This document shows positions 50,775 to 60,116 of a stretch of DNA of 64,000 nt, piece by piece. How positions within the stretch are numbered: the stretch's first letter is position 1; each line of letters begins with the position of its first letter. The stretch lies in assembly GCA_023404955.1 (NCBI GenBank), contig JAEXZY010000010.1:1-64000 (forward strand). Reading direction: 5' to 3'. A model generated the notes under the pieces. It had not been told where the DNA came from. It made no database searches and saw only the letters and a program-made list of their open reading frames with translations. The position numbers were made by a program, and so were the translations under genes. The stretch comes from Actinomycetes bacterium (GTDB lineage Bacteria > Actinomycetota > Actinomycetes > Mycobacteriales > Mycobacteriaceae).

Positions 50775-52343
50775 GCGGACCGCCAGGTAGTGGTGCGACG
50801 TCGCCGCGCCCTCGACGAGGTCTTCGACCCGGGCCTCGACGGCCTGATCCTGATTGGTGAGCCGGGTGTAGTGCTGGTGCATGTGCTCGCCCCAGGACCG
50901 CACCACGAACGTCTCGACGAACGTCGACTCTTCTTCGACGCTGCGGAACAGCCGCCACTGCGAGGCGCCCGTGCGCTGCCGGGAGCGGCCCAGCACCGAC
51001 ATCGCCGCGATGAACCTCTCCTCGTTCTCGGGCAGCACGCGGTAGGACGTCAGCACCAGCACCGGGCCGTCGAGCGGCTCGGGCTCGAACACCAGCGACG
51101 GCTCCGGCCAGTGCGACGACGGCGTGAGGTCCAGATTCCCGGTCTTCGCGTGCAACGGCCACCACAGCGACGACAGTCCACAGGCCAGCAGCAGCCCGAC
51201 GCTGACCAGCAGACTCGTGACGCTGGTGGTCGCCCCCGCGAGCACGCCCCAGATCACCGATCCCAGCGCTTGGCCGCCCATGAAGATCAGCTGGTACACC
51301 GACAGTCCACGCGCCCGCACCCACGCCGGCAGGCTCAGCTGCATCGACGCGTTCAGCGTCGACAACGACAGCAGCCATGACGCGCCACCCACGACGAGCG
51401 CCGCGATCACAACCCCGAAGATCGGCACCAACGCCAGCACTGCCGTCGCCGCGGCGAAGCCCACCGCTCCCAGCGTCAGCAGGATGTTGGCGCCGAACCG
51501 CGACCGCAGCCGCGACAGCACCAGCGCGCCGAGTAGGGCGCCGACGCCGAGCGCGCCGAGCAGTAGCCCATAACCTGCCGAGGAGAGCTGCAGCTGGTCG
51601 GCGGCGATGACGGGCAGCAGTCCCCACAGCGCGCTCGCCGGGGCGATGAACAGCGCCGTGCGCAGCAGGATGCGCCGCACGATCGGCGAGCTGCGAATGA
51701 ACCGGCCGCCCGCGCTCAACGCCGCCATCGCCCGCTCGGGCGGATAGTCCTGTTGCACCGGGGGCCGGCGCCACCACAGCAGCACCGCGACGATCCCGAT
51801 GAACGACACCGCGTTGAGGCCGAACACCAGCGTCGGCCCGGCCAGCGACACCAGCGCGCCCGCGATCGCCGGTCCGATCGCCCGCGCGCCGTTCATGCTC
51901 ATGCTGCCCAGCGCCGCGGCGGCCGGAATCTGTTGTGGCGGAACGAGATCAGGCTGGATCGCCTGCCAGGCCGGCATGGTGAGCGCCTGCCCGCAGCCGA
52001 TCACGAACAGCACGATCAGCAGCACCGCGGGCGTCGTCAACCCAAACCCCGTCAGTGCGGCCAGGAACGCCACCCCGGCGGCCATCGCGCCCTGCGTCGC
52101 CAGCAGCAGCCGGCGCCGGTCGACCAGATCCGCCAGCACGCCGGACGGCAGCGCGAGCAGCATCACCGGCAGCGTCGTCGCGGTCTGCACCAGCGGCACC
52201 AGCACATCGGCCCGCGGATCGCCGACAAGCATCCACTGCGCACCGACGGTCTGCATCCAGGTGCCGAGGTTGGACACCAGCTGCGCGATCCACAGCGCGC
52301 GGAAGACCGGTGAGCGCAGCGGCGCCCAGGTCGGATTCGTCAC
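50766..52343 (-). CDS. MFS exporter with C-terminal soluble domain
   Basis: A 525-residue MFS_3/DHA3-type carrier with 12 spans in residues 1-410 (VSNLGTWMQTVGAQWMLV, PSGVLADLVDRRRLLL, GCGQALTMPAWQAIQPDLVP). The last 105 residues form a soluble domain resembling the ABM/antibiotic-monooxygenase-like fold (LTSYRVLPENEERFIAAM, WRLFRSVEEESTFVETFVV), a fusion found in some actinobacterial MFS proteins. It is the third gene of a leftward operon after two TetR genes, with 4-base overlap. Probably exports a toxic or signalling compound. Confidence 0.85.
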   Translation of the reverse strand: MTNPTWAPLRSPVFRALWIAQLVSNLGTWMQTVGAQWMLVGDPRADVLVPLVQTATTLPVMLLALPSGVLADLVDRRRLLLATQGAMAAGVAFLAALTGFGLTTPAVLLIVLFVIGCGQALTMPAWQAIQPDLVPPQQIPAAAALGSMSMNGARAIGPAIAGALVSLAGPTLVFGLNAVSFIGIVAVLLWWRRPPVQQDYPPERAMAALSAGGRFIRSSPIVRRILLRTALFIAPASALWGLLPVIAADQLQLSSAGYGLLLGALGVGALLGALVLSRLRSRFGANILLTLGAVGFAAATAVLALVPIFGVVIAALVVGGASWLLSLSTLNASMQLSLPAWVRARGLSVYQLIFMGGQALGSVIWGVLAGATTSVTSLLVSVGLLLACGLSSLWWPLHAKTGNLDLTPSSHWPEPSLVFEPEPLDGPVLVLTSYRVLPENEERFIAAMSVLGRSRQRTGASQWRLFRSVEEESTFVETFVVRSWGEHMHQHYTRLTNQDQAVEARVEDLVEGAATSHHYLAVRSE

Positions 52344-52915
52344 GGGGACAATTTTGCGTCGAGAATCGACAGTGCGGACGGAACCGCTTTCTCGGGCAGC
52401 GGGGTGTCATGCGCGGCGCCGAAGATCACGCCGACGATCGCTCCGGCGATCACGCGCCGTTCGGCTTCGTCGATGGGTTCGTCGAACCGCTGCTGCAAGG
52501 CATCGGTGATGAGGTTGATCAGCTTGATGAACTCTGCGTAGATCAACCCGTGTGCCTCGGGCACTTGGTACAGCAGCCGCTGCCCGACGAGGTCGAGCCG
52601 GCGGTCCTCGTCGGACAGTCCGCCGAACACTTCGGAGACGGCGTACTCATAGGCGGCGATCGGGGTCAGGTGCCGCGGCGCAGCGACGAACGCCGCGACG
52701 ATCAACGGTGAGTGATCGTCGGAGATCAGCACCGCTTCCTTGACGTTGAAGTAGCGGTAGAAGGTCCGTGGCGACACATCTGCGGCCTCGGCGATCTGCT
52801 CGACGGTGGTCGCGCCGAAGCCCTGCACGCTGAAGAGCTCGAACGCGGCACGTCTGATCGCGCGGCGGGTCTGCGTCTTCTTGCGCTCCCTCAGCCCGAT
52901 CAGCGGATCCGTCAT
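52340..52915 (-). CDS. TetR-family regulator next to the MFS exporter
   Basis: A 191-residue regulator. The DNA-binding domain is at residues 10-60 (TRRAIRRAAFELF, TTVEQIAEAADVSPRTFYRYF). It overlaps the exporter and the other TetR gene by 4 bases each. As the gene adjacent to the exporter it is the most likely direct regulator of the operon. Confidence 0.87.
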   Translation of the reverse strand: MTDPLIGLRERKKTQTRRAIRRAAFELFSVQGFGATTVEQIAEAADVSPRTFYRYFNVKEAVLISDDHSPLIVAAFVAAPRHLTPIAAYEYAVSEVFGGLSDEDRRLDLVGQRLLYQVPEAHGLIYAEFIKLINLITDALQQRFDEPIDEAERRVIAGAIVGVIFGAAHDTPLPEKAVPSALSILDAKLSP

Positions 52916-53505
52916 CGTCGGTCCATGACGCGCGCGGTGTGCTCCATGAGGGGCGCGCGCAGCGCGAGGACGTCGTCGCCTCGGGTCAGTGCGTTCGTCA
53001 CCAAAGTGGAGATGGCGGCCACCAACGCCTGACAGGAGAAGAGCGTGGCGTCGTCGCGGGCGTCGAAGATCCGCGCCACTCCGGCGACGAACTCCTGTTG
53101 CAGCTCGACACGGCGGCGCATCGCGTCCGGGCCTGCGGCATAGACCTCGAGCAGGTACAGCCGGGCTGTCACGGGGTCACACGCGATGAAGCCGAGATAG
53201 CGGTCGAGCATGACGCCGAAGCGCTCCATCGGGGAGCCCTCCACGGGCAAAGCGCGGATCGCCGTGACCATGCGTCGCTGCGCGCGCCCGTAGCCGGACA
53301 TGAAGAGGTCCTGCTTGGAATCGAAGTGCTCGTAGAACGTGGCGCGGGAGACCTTCGCCTCCTTGATCACGTCATCCACGGTGGTGTTGATGAAACCGTT
53401 GGCAGCCATCACCGTGGCAAGCGCCTTGAACAGGCGTTGCTTCTGGTGGGCCGCCACTTCATCTCGGCTGAGATGGTGACGGCCGGCGACGAGCCGCTCG
53501 GCCAC
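52912..53505 (-). CDS. TetR-family regulator, first gene of the exporter operon
   Basis: A 197-residue regulator with a 20-residue N-terminal extension before the helix-turn-helix (TTVDDVIKEAKVSRATFYEHF). It shows no close similarity to the second TetR beyond the family fold, so two inputs may converge on the exporter. A CGTTTCT-C-AGAAACG dyad lies about 107 bases upstream of its start and is a candidate operator. Confidence 0.86.
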   Translation of the reverse strand: MAERLVAGRHHLSRDEVAAHQKQRLFKALATVMAANGFINTTVDDVIKEAKVSRATFYEHFDSKQDLFMSGYGRAQRRMVTAIRALPVEGSPMERFGVMLDRYLGFIACDPVTARLYLLEVYAAGPDAMRRRVELQQEFVAGVARIFDARDDATLFSCQALVAAISTLVTNALTRGDDVLALRAPLMEHTARVMDRR

Positions 53506-53611
53506 GTACTGCTCCCTTTGAACGGTGCGGCATCGGCATGGGCTCAGCTGATGCAGGGCCTACGCAGTATGGCAGACCTGACCTTGATCCCCGGCGCAGG
53601 CAAATCCTTAA

Positions 53612-53626
53612 CGTTTCTCAGAAACG
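53612..53626. promoter_or_regulatory. Perfect dyad CGTTTCT-C-AGAAACG upstream of the TetR/MFS operon
   Basis: A 7-base perfect inverted repeat with one central base, lying in the 285-base gap between the leftward TetR operon and the rightward racemase gene. It is a plausible operator for one of the TetR proteins; direction and partner are not known. Confidence 0.4.
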
Positions 53627-53790
53627 GCGATGTTTATGTACGATGACCGTGGTTTCTCTCGTCGGGACTGTCGAGGCGCGCGCAGTTGAGGGGTTGGGCG
53701 AAGCCTTTGCAGTGGCGTGCCGGTCTCGATGTCTGTTGATGGGGGAGCAATGGCCATCGGGGCCGGCGTCGCCGCTCGTATTCTGGCGGA

Positions 53791-54519
53791 GTGAAGACGT
53801 TGGGCCTGATCGGCGGCATGAGCTGGGTCAGCACCGCGCACTACTACCGGGTGATCAACGAACTCGTCGCGCAGCGGCTCGGCGGGCTGCACTCCGCGCG
53901 CATCGTGCTCGCGTCGGTGGACTTCGCCGAGATCGAGGCGCTCAAGCTCGCCGGGGACTGGGACGGCGTCGCCGCGCGACTGGCTTCTGAGGCTCGGTCC
54001 CTCGAGGACGCCGGCGCCGACGCGCTGGTGCTGTGCACCAACACCATGCATCACGTCGCCTCTGCCATCGAGGATGCCGTCATGGTGCCGTTCCTCCACA
54101 TCGCCGACACGACGGCACGGGCCGTCGCCGCAACCGGGCTGACCCGGGTCGGTCTGTTGGCCACCGCGTTCACGATGGAGCAGGACTTCTATGTGTCGCG
54201 CTTCGCGTCGTTCGGCGTCGCCGTCGTGACCCCCGATGCCGACGACCGTGCAGGGGTCAGCCGGATCATCTATGACGAGTTGTGTCACAACATCATTCGT
54301 GACTCGTCGCGGGAGCTGTACCGCGACGTCGTCGGCCGCATGGACGGGATCGAGGGTGTGATCCTGGGCTGTACTGAGGTCGAACTGCTGCTCAGTCCGG
54401 AAGACGTTGCCGTGCCGGTGTTTCCGACGACTTTGCTGCACGCGCAGGCGGCGGTGGACTTCGCGCTCAGTGCGCCAGCGCCGGCACCTTTCCCCGCATC
54501 TGGTGGCGCAGCTCCGTGA
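53791..54519 (+). CDS. Aspartate/glutamate racemase family protein
   Basis: A 242-residue cofactor-independent amino acid racemase. The two catalytic cysteines are Cys82 (LVLCTNTMH) and Cys194 (ILGCTEVELL); the N-terminus GLIGGMSWVSTAHYY is typical of the YgeA/RacD-like aspartate racemase branch. GTG 53791 follows GGCGGA (weak site). Its last 53 bases overlap the end of the JetC-like gene on the other strand. A broad-specificity racemase making D-amino acids is most likely. Confidence 0.86.
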   Translation: MKTLGLIGGMSWVSTAHYYRVINELVAQRLGGLHSARIVLASVDFAEIEALKLAGDWDGVAARLASEARSLEDAGADALVLCTNTMHHVASAIEDAVMVPFLHIADTTARAVAATGLTRVGLLATAFTMEQDFYVSRFASFGVAVVTPDADDRAGVSRIIYDELCHNIIRDSSRELYRDVVGRMDGIEGVILGCTEVELLLSPEDVAVPVFPTTLLHAQAAVDFALSAPAPAPFPASGGAAP

Positions 54520-57500
54520 ACTCCGCGATGGAACGCGTCGCGACCGTGGCCACCGGCCGCGCGTTGCGACCCGTCGCCTCGGTCTTGCTGACCATCACCA
54601 CGCTGTCGATGTAGGGCTGGATCGTCGTCGCGTTCTGCACCGTCGCGACGATAACCAGCTGGAAGCCGAACTTCCGGAACGCCTGCAGCGCCTGCTGCGC
54701 GAACTGGGGATCCGACTTCGAGAACGCCTCGTCGAGCATCAGTTGCGCGAACACCGGCTTGTTGTCCCGGCTTTCGGGGCTGGCCAGGTTGAAGCTCAAC
54801 GCACCGGCGAGGCAGAACGCCATCAGCTTCTCCTGCTCGCCACCCGAGTTGTCGCCCGCATTGCTGTGCGTGCGGATCAGCTCGTCGGACGCGACATCCC
54901 ACTCGGCGCAGTCGAACGTGAACCGGTTGCGCACGTCGAGCGCGTCGCGCGTCCACGCTTTGTCCTCCGGCGCTGTCGACGCCAGCCGGTTGCGCAGCCG
55001 CAGGATGTCGGCGTACTGGTCCAGGATCGCCTGCTTGTCACCCAAGCCGACCTCGGCGATGCGCCTGCTGATCGACCGCACGATCTCGGTCAGCTCCGAC
55101 ACCGCGGTCAGGCTGCGTGGCGTGGCCCGCAGCGTCAGGCGGGTGCCGCGGTTGAATTCGACGGCGCCCAAGCCGGTGTTGACCCGTTCGATCTGCTCGG
55201 CGATGCGACGCGCCTCCTGCTCGGCCACCCGATGCAGGGTCAGGATCGCGTCCGGGGCCTGCTCGGTGACCAGCCGCATCATCCGCTCGTAGGCCTCGGG
55301 CAGCTCGCGCTCGTCGATGTGCCGGCACAGCGCCACGTAGTCGTGCACGCGCTCGTCGAAGTTGTCGCTGTCATTCGGGATCGCGTCGGGGAACGCGGTG
55401 TCGAAGGTGTTGAGGATGCGCGCGAGTTCGTCATAGGAGCGTCTGCGGCTCTCGCGGAGCTGCTCGCGTTCCTTCTTGATCGCGCCGAACACCGCGTCGC
55501 GGAACGGCTCCGGGTCGAGCAGCTCGAGGCTCACAGGCAGCTGTGCGGAGTAACGGGTCAGCAGCTCGGTCAGCGGTTCGCTGACGAACGCCGGCGACAG
55601 CCGTTCTTCCAGTTCGAGGAGCCGGGTGCGGCGGGCGTCCAGATCGTCACGGCGGGTCTGGATCGCGCCGCGGCGCGTCATCAATTTCTGGATCTGCGAC
55701 CAACATTCGTCGGCGCGCGCATTGAGCGCTTCGATGTCGGGGTTGTCGGCCAGCAGCAGCTCGTACTGTTCGCGCAGCCGGTCGGCATGCCCGTCGGCGG
55801 TCTCGGTGTCGATCTGGCTCCACTGCGGGAACTGCTCGCAAATCGCCTTGCACGCCGCAGCACGGTCGCGCCACTGCTGGCGCTGCGCGGCGATGTCGTC
55901 GGCGACGCGGCGCGCCTTCTGGTAGGCCTCCTCGGCGGCGGCCAAATCGACGGTAAGCGCGTTGATCTTCGCCGACACGTCACCCTGGTACAGGTACTCC
56001 GACTGCTTGAGCGGGCGCCGGTCGTCCTTGATCGCGAGCCGGTCGGAGTCCTTGTAGAGCCCGGTGTCGGTGACGGCGCGCCGGAAGCGGGCGAAGACGT
56101 CGGGGGTGTCGACGCAGACGTGATCGCCCGCCATGGTGACGATGTCGACGGCTTCGGCCGCGCACGGATGTGTGGGTTCGACGGGAAAGAGTTTGCCGGC
56201 CAGAGTGTTCGGTTCTGGCTCTTCCGGTTCTGCGCCCAGCATCTTCGCCCGCACGTGATGCAGCGCGAGCCGGCCGCGCATGTTGGTCTCGTTGACGAAC
56301 TGCAGCACCGCAGTCCAATGCTGATCGGGGACCATCAGCCGCAGTCCGACACCGCGCAGCACCTTCTCCGCCGCGGTGCGCCACCGCGTCTGGTCGGCCC
56401 GCAGATCCATCAGCTCGGCGACGTAGGGAAGCTCGGTAGCGTCGACGCCGACGGCGGCGCAGATCTGATCGCGCATCAGCAGCGCGAATTCGGGCAGCGC
56501 CGAGCCGACATGCTCGACGCGCTTGAGCTCCTTCGCGGCGTCGTCGCGGGCCATGCGCGCGGCCTTCTGCGCGTACTCGGCGTCGGTGGAGGCCTCCCGA
56601 TTGCGTTCGACCTTGGCGAGCAGTTCGATGGCCTGCTGCAGGAGCTCCTCGCGCAGATTCCAGAACTCGTCAGCAGTGTCGGGAACGTCGAGATCCTGCG
56701 CGGCGAGCATGTCCTCGTAGGCGGCGCGGCGGCGCTCGATCTGCTCGGCCTCGGTCTCCGCGGCCGTCACCTGACTCTGCAGCGGACCGATGTTCGCACT
56801 GGTGCCGCTGATCTGGGCATTGAGCGAATCCGCCTCCGCCTTGGCCAGATTCAGCGACCGCGTGACGTCCTCGTACTCGTTCTCGAGCTGGTCGATCGTG
56901 GTGTCGAGCTGGCTGATCTGCGCCGGGCACTGCGCCAGCCGGACATGATCGGTGTACGCGCGCACCATCGGCAGGTCGACGAGATCGATGATGCCGAGAT
57001 CGGTGGACTCCGACGCGTACCGCTGCTGGATCTTCTCGATGTCGCCGAGAATCTTGCGCTTGCGCTGCGCGACGGCCAGCAGTTCCCGAGCCTCTACCAG
57101 TGGATCGATCTGCTTGAGCGCCTCGGGCAGCCGAGCCAAGCTGTCCGGCTCGTCGAGCATGAACTCGCGGACGAACTGCTCCAGGCCGCCCACGCTCTTG
57201 AGCGACTTCGCTTTGCCGAGCAGCTGCTGGGCCGCATCGGACGCGCGGATGCCGATGGTCGCGTACAGCTGCGCAAGATATTGGGATTCCACCTTGGTGG
57301 TGAACCGCCAGCCGTTCTCCTTGAACACGCCGGTATCGAAACGCCCTGCCGCCCAACGGTTGCAGACGTCCTCGATGCCCAGATCGCCGTCGCCGAGCAC
57401 GAACCGGCTCGACGAATCGTTGCGGGACTCACCGGTCAGCCACTTGAGGACCAGGCCCGTCACCGTGCGCCCGGAGTCGCTGGCGTAGGTGACCGCGACC

Positions 57501-57826
57501 GCCGACCATGCGGTCCCGTCGCCGCGCAGGTACATCACCCGGCTGGTGCCGCCGTCGCTGCGCTGCCCCCACGCGCCACGCACGTACTTGTCCACGGTGC
57601 GGCGGCCCGCGCTCGACCCGGCGGCGGTGTTGTCGCCGGAGGCGTTGAAATTGCGTCGGTTGAACGGCAGGAAGCCCAGTGAAATCGCATCCAGCAGCGA
57701 GGATTTGCCGCTACCGGAGGCCCCGGCGATCAGTGCGCCGCCCTCGCTGAACGGGATCGAGTGGTACCCGTCGAACACGCCCCAGTTGATGACCTGCAGT
57801 CGGGACAGGTGGAACTGCTCAGTCAA
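54467..57826 (-). CDS. JetC/MksB-type SMC-like ATPase
   Basis: A 1119-residue MukB/SbcC-like SMC ATPase. Walker A is AGASGSGKSS (34-43); near the C-terminus are the signature NSGGEQEKLMAF and Walker B AQLMLDEAFSKSD. Two long coiled-coil regions (about 280-400 and 630-760, with heptad-like Glu/Arg/Ala runs) flank a hinge. It corresponds to JetC of Wadjet, MksB of MksFEB and the EptC plasmid-restriction protein of M. smegmatis. It overlaps the JetB-like gene by 8 bases. Wadjet complexes extrude and recognise small circular DNA; cutting needs the JetD/MksG nuclease, which is not encoded next to this gene. Confidence 0.9.
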   Translation of the reverse strand: MTEQFHLSRLQVINWGVFDGYHSIPFSEGGALIAGASGSGKSSLLDAISLGFLPFNRRNFNASGDNTAAGSSAGRRTVDKYVRGAWGQRSDGGTSRVMYLRGDGTAWSAVAVTYASDSGRTVTGLVLKWLTGESRNDSSSRFVLGDGDLGIEDVCNRWAAGRFDTGVFKENGWRFTTKVESQYLAQLYATIGIRASDAAQQLLGKAKSLKSVGGLEQFVREFMLDEPDSLARLPEALKQIDPLVEARELLAVAQRKRKILGDIEKIQQRYASESTDLGIIDLVDLPMVRAYTDHVRLAQCPAQISQLDTTIDQLENEYEDVTRSLNLAKAEADSLNAQISGTSANIGPLQSQVTAAETEAEQIERRRAAYEDMLAAQDLDVPDTADEFWNLREELLQQAIELLAKVERNREASTDAEYAQKAARMARDDAAKELKRVEHVGSALPEFALLMRDQICAAVGVDATELPYVAELMDLRADQTRWRTAAEKVLRGVGLRLMVPDQHWTAVLQFVNETNMRGRLALHHVRAKMLGAEPEEPEPNTLAGKLFPVEPTHPCAAEAVDIVTMAGDHVCVDTPDVFARFRRAVTDTGLYKDSDRLAIKDDRRPLKQSEYLYQGDVSAKINALTVDLAAAEEAYQKARRVADDIAAQRQQWRDRAAACKAICEQFPQWSQIDTETADGHADRLREQYELLLADNPDIEALNARADECWSQIQKLMTRRGAIQTRRDDLDARRTRLLELEERLSPAFVSEPLTELLTRYSAQLPVSLELLDPEPFRDAVFGAIKKEREQLRESRRRSYDELARILNTFDTAFPDAIPNDSDNFDERVHDYVALCRHIDERELPEAYERMMRLVTEQAPDAILTLHRVAEQEARRIAEQIERVNTGLGAVEFNRGTRLTLRATPRSLTAVSELTEIVRSISRRIAEVGLGDKQAILDQYADILRLRNRLASTAPEDKAWTRDALDVRNRFTFDCAEWDVASDELIRTHSNAGDNSGGEQEKLMAFCLAGALSFNLASPESRDNKPVFAQLMLDEAFSKSDPQFAQQALQAFRKFGFQLVIVATVQNATTIQPYIDSVVMVSKTEATGRNARPVATVATRSIAEFTELRHQMRGKVPALAH

Positions 57827-58496
57827 GGTCGGTCTCCTGTGTGGCTCCGCCGGTGGCGAGCATCTCGAACTGCTGCTGCAGCTCGCTGATCACACTGGCC
57901 GTCATCACCGCGGTGATCACCGGGCTGATCGTGTAGCTGTCCTCGTCGTCGCGGCTGCGGCGCAGGATCTCCAGCCCCGTCAGTCGGGCGATCGCCGCGT
58001 CGATACGGCCGGTGAACGTGACCGCGTCGCGGTCCACGTCGTTGAGCACACCGGAGAACAGGCCGTGCATCTCCTCCCGCGAGATCAGCACGCTCTGCCC
58101 ACCCGCGGCGCGCATCATCTGCGCCAGATGCAGGGCCAGGATCGAGTCGTACGTGCCGAGCGGCTCGCGGCGTAAGAGCTTGATGCCCTTGGCCGATTCG
58201 TAGCGGGCCTGCTCGACGAACGCGACGTCGGTTCCGTCCACGATGCGCAGCAGCAAATCCAGTTCCGAGAGCCGGACCGAGAGCTGATGGCGGTATTCGA
58301 GCACCCAGGCGTAGATGTCGGCGTCGGACTCGGCGCTGATGTAGCGCCGCGTCAGCAGGTGTTGCAGCGCCCAGCACGCACGGTCGGGCAGCTCGGAGAC
58401 GTCCCCGTCGAACCGCGGCCGGCGCTGATGCGGCGGCCGCGCGGTCTGGTCGACCTGCGGCAGGGACGAGAAGTCGATATCGGAGTCGGTGCTCAC
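57819..58496 (-). CDS. JetB/MksE-type subunit (DUF4194)
   Basis: A 225-residue winged-helix kleisin-associated (KITE-like) subunit. Matching landmarks of DUF4194 are CWALQHLLTRRYISAES, LRLSELDLLLRIVDG-like SVRLSELDLLLRIVDG and KLLRREPLGTYDSILAL. The start ATG 58496 overlaps JetA by 4 bases. It bridges the kleisin-like JetA and the SMC JetC. Sizes and gene order JetA-JetB-JetC fit the Wadjet/MksFEB operon. Confidence 0.87.
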   Translation of the reverse strand: MSTDSDIDFSSLPQVDQTARPPHQRRPRFDGDVSELPDRACWALQHLLTRRYISAESDADIYAWVLEYRHQLSVRLSELDLLLRIVDGTDVAFVEQARYESAKGIKLLRREPLGTYDSILALHLAQMMRAAGGQSVLISREEMHGLFSGVLNDVDRDAVTFTGRIDAAIARLTGLEILRRSRDDEDSYTISPVITAVMTASVISELQQQFEMLATGGATQETDLD

Positions 58497-59926
58497 GGGG
58501 CCACTCCCACGGTGATCGGTTCGGTGAAAACCACGTCAGGGACGGCGATCTCGCGATCGCGGCCGTCCAGGGAACGGAACCGGACCGTGGTGGACTCACC
58601 GGCCGTCTCCTGCGGCTGCTTGAGCGCCCACGACCACAGCACGATGATGTGACCCAGATACGCCCCTTGTCCAGACCTGTCGAGTTTTGCCACCGCGTCG
58701 GGCAGCGACATCGGCAGCGCGTCGTTGATCATCTCCGCCATCGCGGCCGCGTCGACCTGTGTGGTGAGCGCAGCGAAGCTCGCGAGGTCGACGTCGCCCT
58801 CGGCCGGTTTGGCCGGTTTGGGGTTGGACAGGTCGCCGATCTTGAAGCTGAGCGCGCCGACCGAGCTGATGGCGTGCCGGGCGAGTGGCAACTCGAGATC
58901 GAGCCGCGAATCGGTGAGCGAGGTCTTCAGCAGCGTGCGCGCGGCGCCGATCGCCTCGTTGAGCTGGCGGGCGATGCCGCGGCTCTGCTCCAGCGTGCCG
59001 AACGCGGTGAACCGCCTGACGCGTTGCGCGCAGCGCTGCTGGATGCGTTCGACCTCGTCGATCTGCTGGCCGACCAGTTCGAAGAAACCGGCCATCACCC
59101 GCCGCAGCGCCGGGTCCAGATCCGGCAGTGCCCCGGCGACCGCGGCCACGTCGGCCTCGAACTCGGCGCGCTGATCGGGATCGTTGATCATGCGCAGGAA
59201 CGCGCGGTGGCTGTCACGGCCCTGCGAATCCCACGCCGCCTGGTAGTCGGCGTACATCTGGCGCTGGCGGTCGCGGTAGGCGACGTTGCTGTCGATCGGC
59301 TCGTCGAGCGCGGCTGTGGCCTGCTCGATCATCGTGCCGTACTGGCCGATGTCGGTGATCAGCCGTTCCATCTGCAGCGCGATCGCGCGCGCCTCGTCGT
59401 AGGCGTCGGTGACATCCGGTTCGGGCCGCTGCCCGGCCTCGAGTTCGTCGAGCTCACGCCGCAGCGCGTCGATCTCGGCCTCGATGCTCTTGCGGATGCG
59501 GGCGGGATCGTTGCCCACCCGGATCGCGACCTGCTTGAGCCGGCCCGCGATGCCGGTGATCGACCCGCCGGTCGCGATGGTGTCCTGGCGACGCATACCG
59601 CGCAGGAAGTCCAGCGCACGCCGCGCGTCCTGGGTGAGGTAGCAGACGTTCTGGTCGGTGCGTTCGTCGACGATGCGATGCAGCCAGCCCTGGCTCGCCC
59701 ACGACTTGACCAGCGCGAGCCCAGGCTGATCGTCGCCGAGGTCGGCCAGATCGCGCTCGATGCGGACCACCAGGTCGGTCTCGGCGACCACACCGCCGCT
59801 CAGGTGCCGGTCCATCAGCGTCGCGTAGAGGCTCAGGTTGGTGGCCGAGAGCAGCCGAACCGTCGGGGAGGTCTGCAGCTCGCGATTGCGCTCGAGCAGA
59901 TCGGCAGCCGACAGCTGGTCGTCCAC
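58493..59926 (-). CDS. JetA/MksF-type kleisin subunit (DUF3375)
   Basis: A 477-residue DUF3375 protein, the kleisin-like component. GTG 59926 is the start: AGGAGG lies 6 bases upstream and the family sequence begins just after (DDQLSAADLLERN, then RLLSATNLSLYATLMDRHL). A central helical region (about 170-300) rich in Glu/Arg follows WLHRIVDERTDQ. First gene of the three-gene operon; it links JetC heads. The upstream 180 bases are intergenic with no JetD on either side. Confidence 0.88.
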   Translation of the reverse strand: MDDQLSAADLLERNRELQTSPTVRLLSATNLSLYATLMDRHLSGGVVAETDLVVRIERDLADLGDDQPGLALVKSWASQGWLHRIVDERTDQNVCYLTQDARRALDFLRGMRRQDTIATGGSITGIAGRLKQVAIRVGNDPARIRKSIEAEIDALRRELDELEAGQRPEPDVTDAYDEARAIALQMERLITDIGQYGTMIEQATAALDEPIDSNVAYRDRQRQMYADYQAAWDSQGRDSHRAFLRMINDPDQRAEFEADVAAVAGALPDLDPALRRVMAGFFELVGQQIDEVERIQQRCAQRVRRFTAFGTLEQSRGIARQLNEAIGAARTLLKTSLTDSRLDLELPLARHAISSVGALSFKIGDLSNPKPAKPAEGDVDLASFAALTTQVDAAAMAEMINDALPMSLPDAVAKLDRSGQGAYLGHIIVLWSWALKQPQETAGESTTVRFRSLDGRDREIAVPDVVFTEPITVGVAP

Positions 59927-60116
59927 GCACCCTCCTTCTGGCCTCGCTCCGGTGTCCGGCTGGAGGCCCCAACATAGGCCACGGCGGGGACAGCGCCGCG
60001 GTCCGCGGGGGAGTGTCGCGAGGTTTCCGGCGCGTCGTGTGACGGGTGTGACCAGCGGGATTGCCGGGTCAGGTGGGGGTGTCGTCCAGGCCCTCGGCAG
60101 GTGGTGCTGATTGACT

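Noticed and set aside
54407..57682. Rightward open frame of more than 1000 codons antisense to the SMC ATPase gene
   Set aside because: It is Arg/Leu/Asp-rich with no motif, and the opposite strand encodes an SMC ATPase with Walker and signature motifs. Long antisense frames are expected in high-GC DNA.
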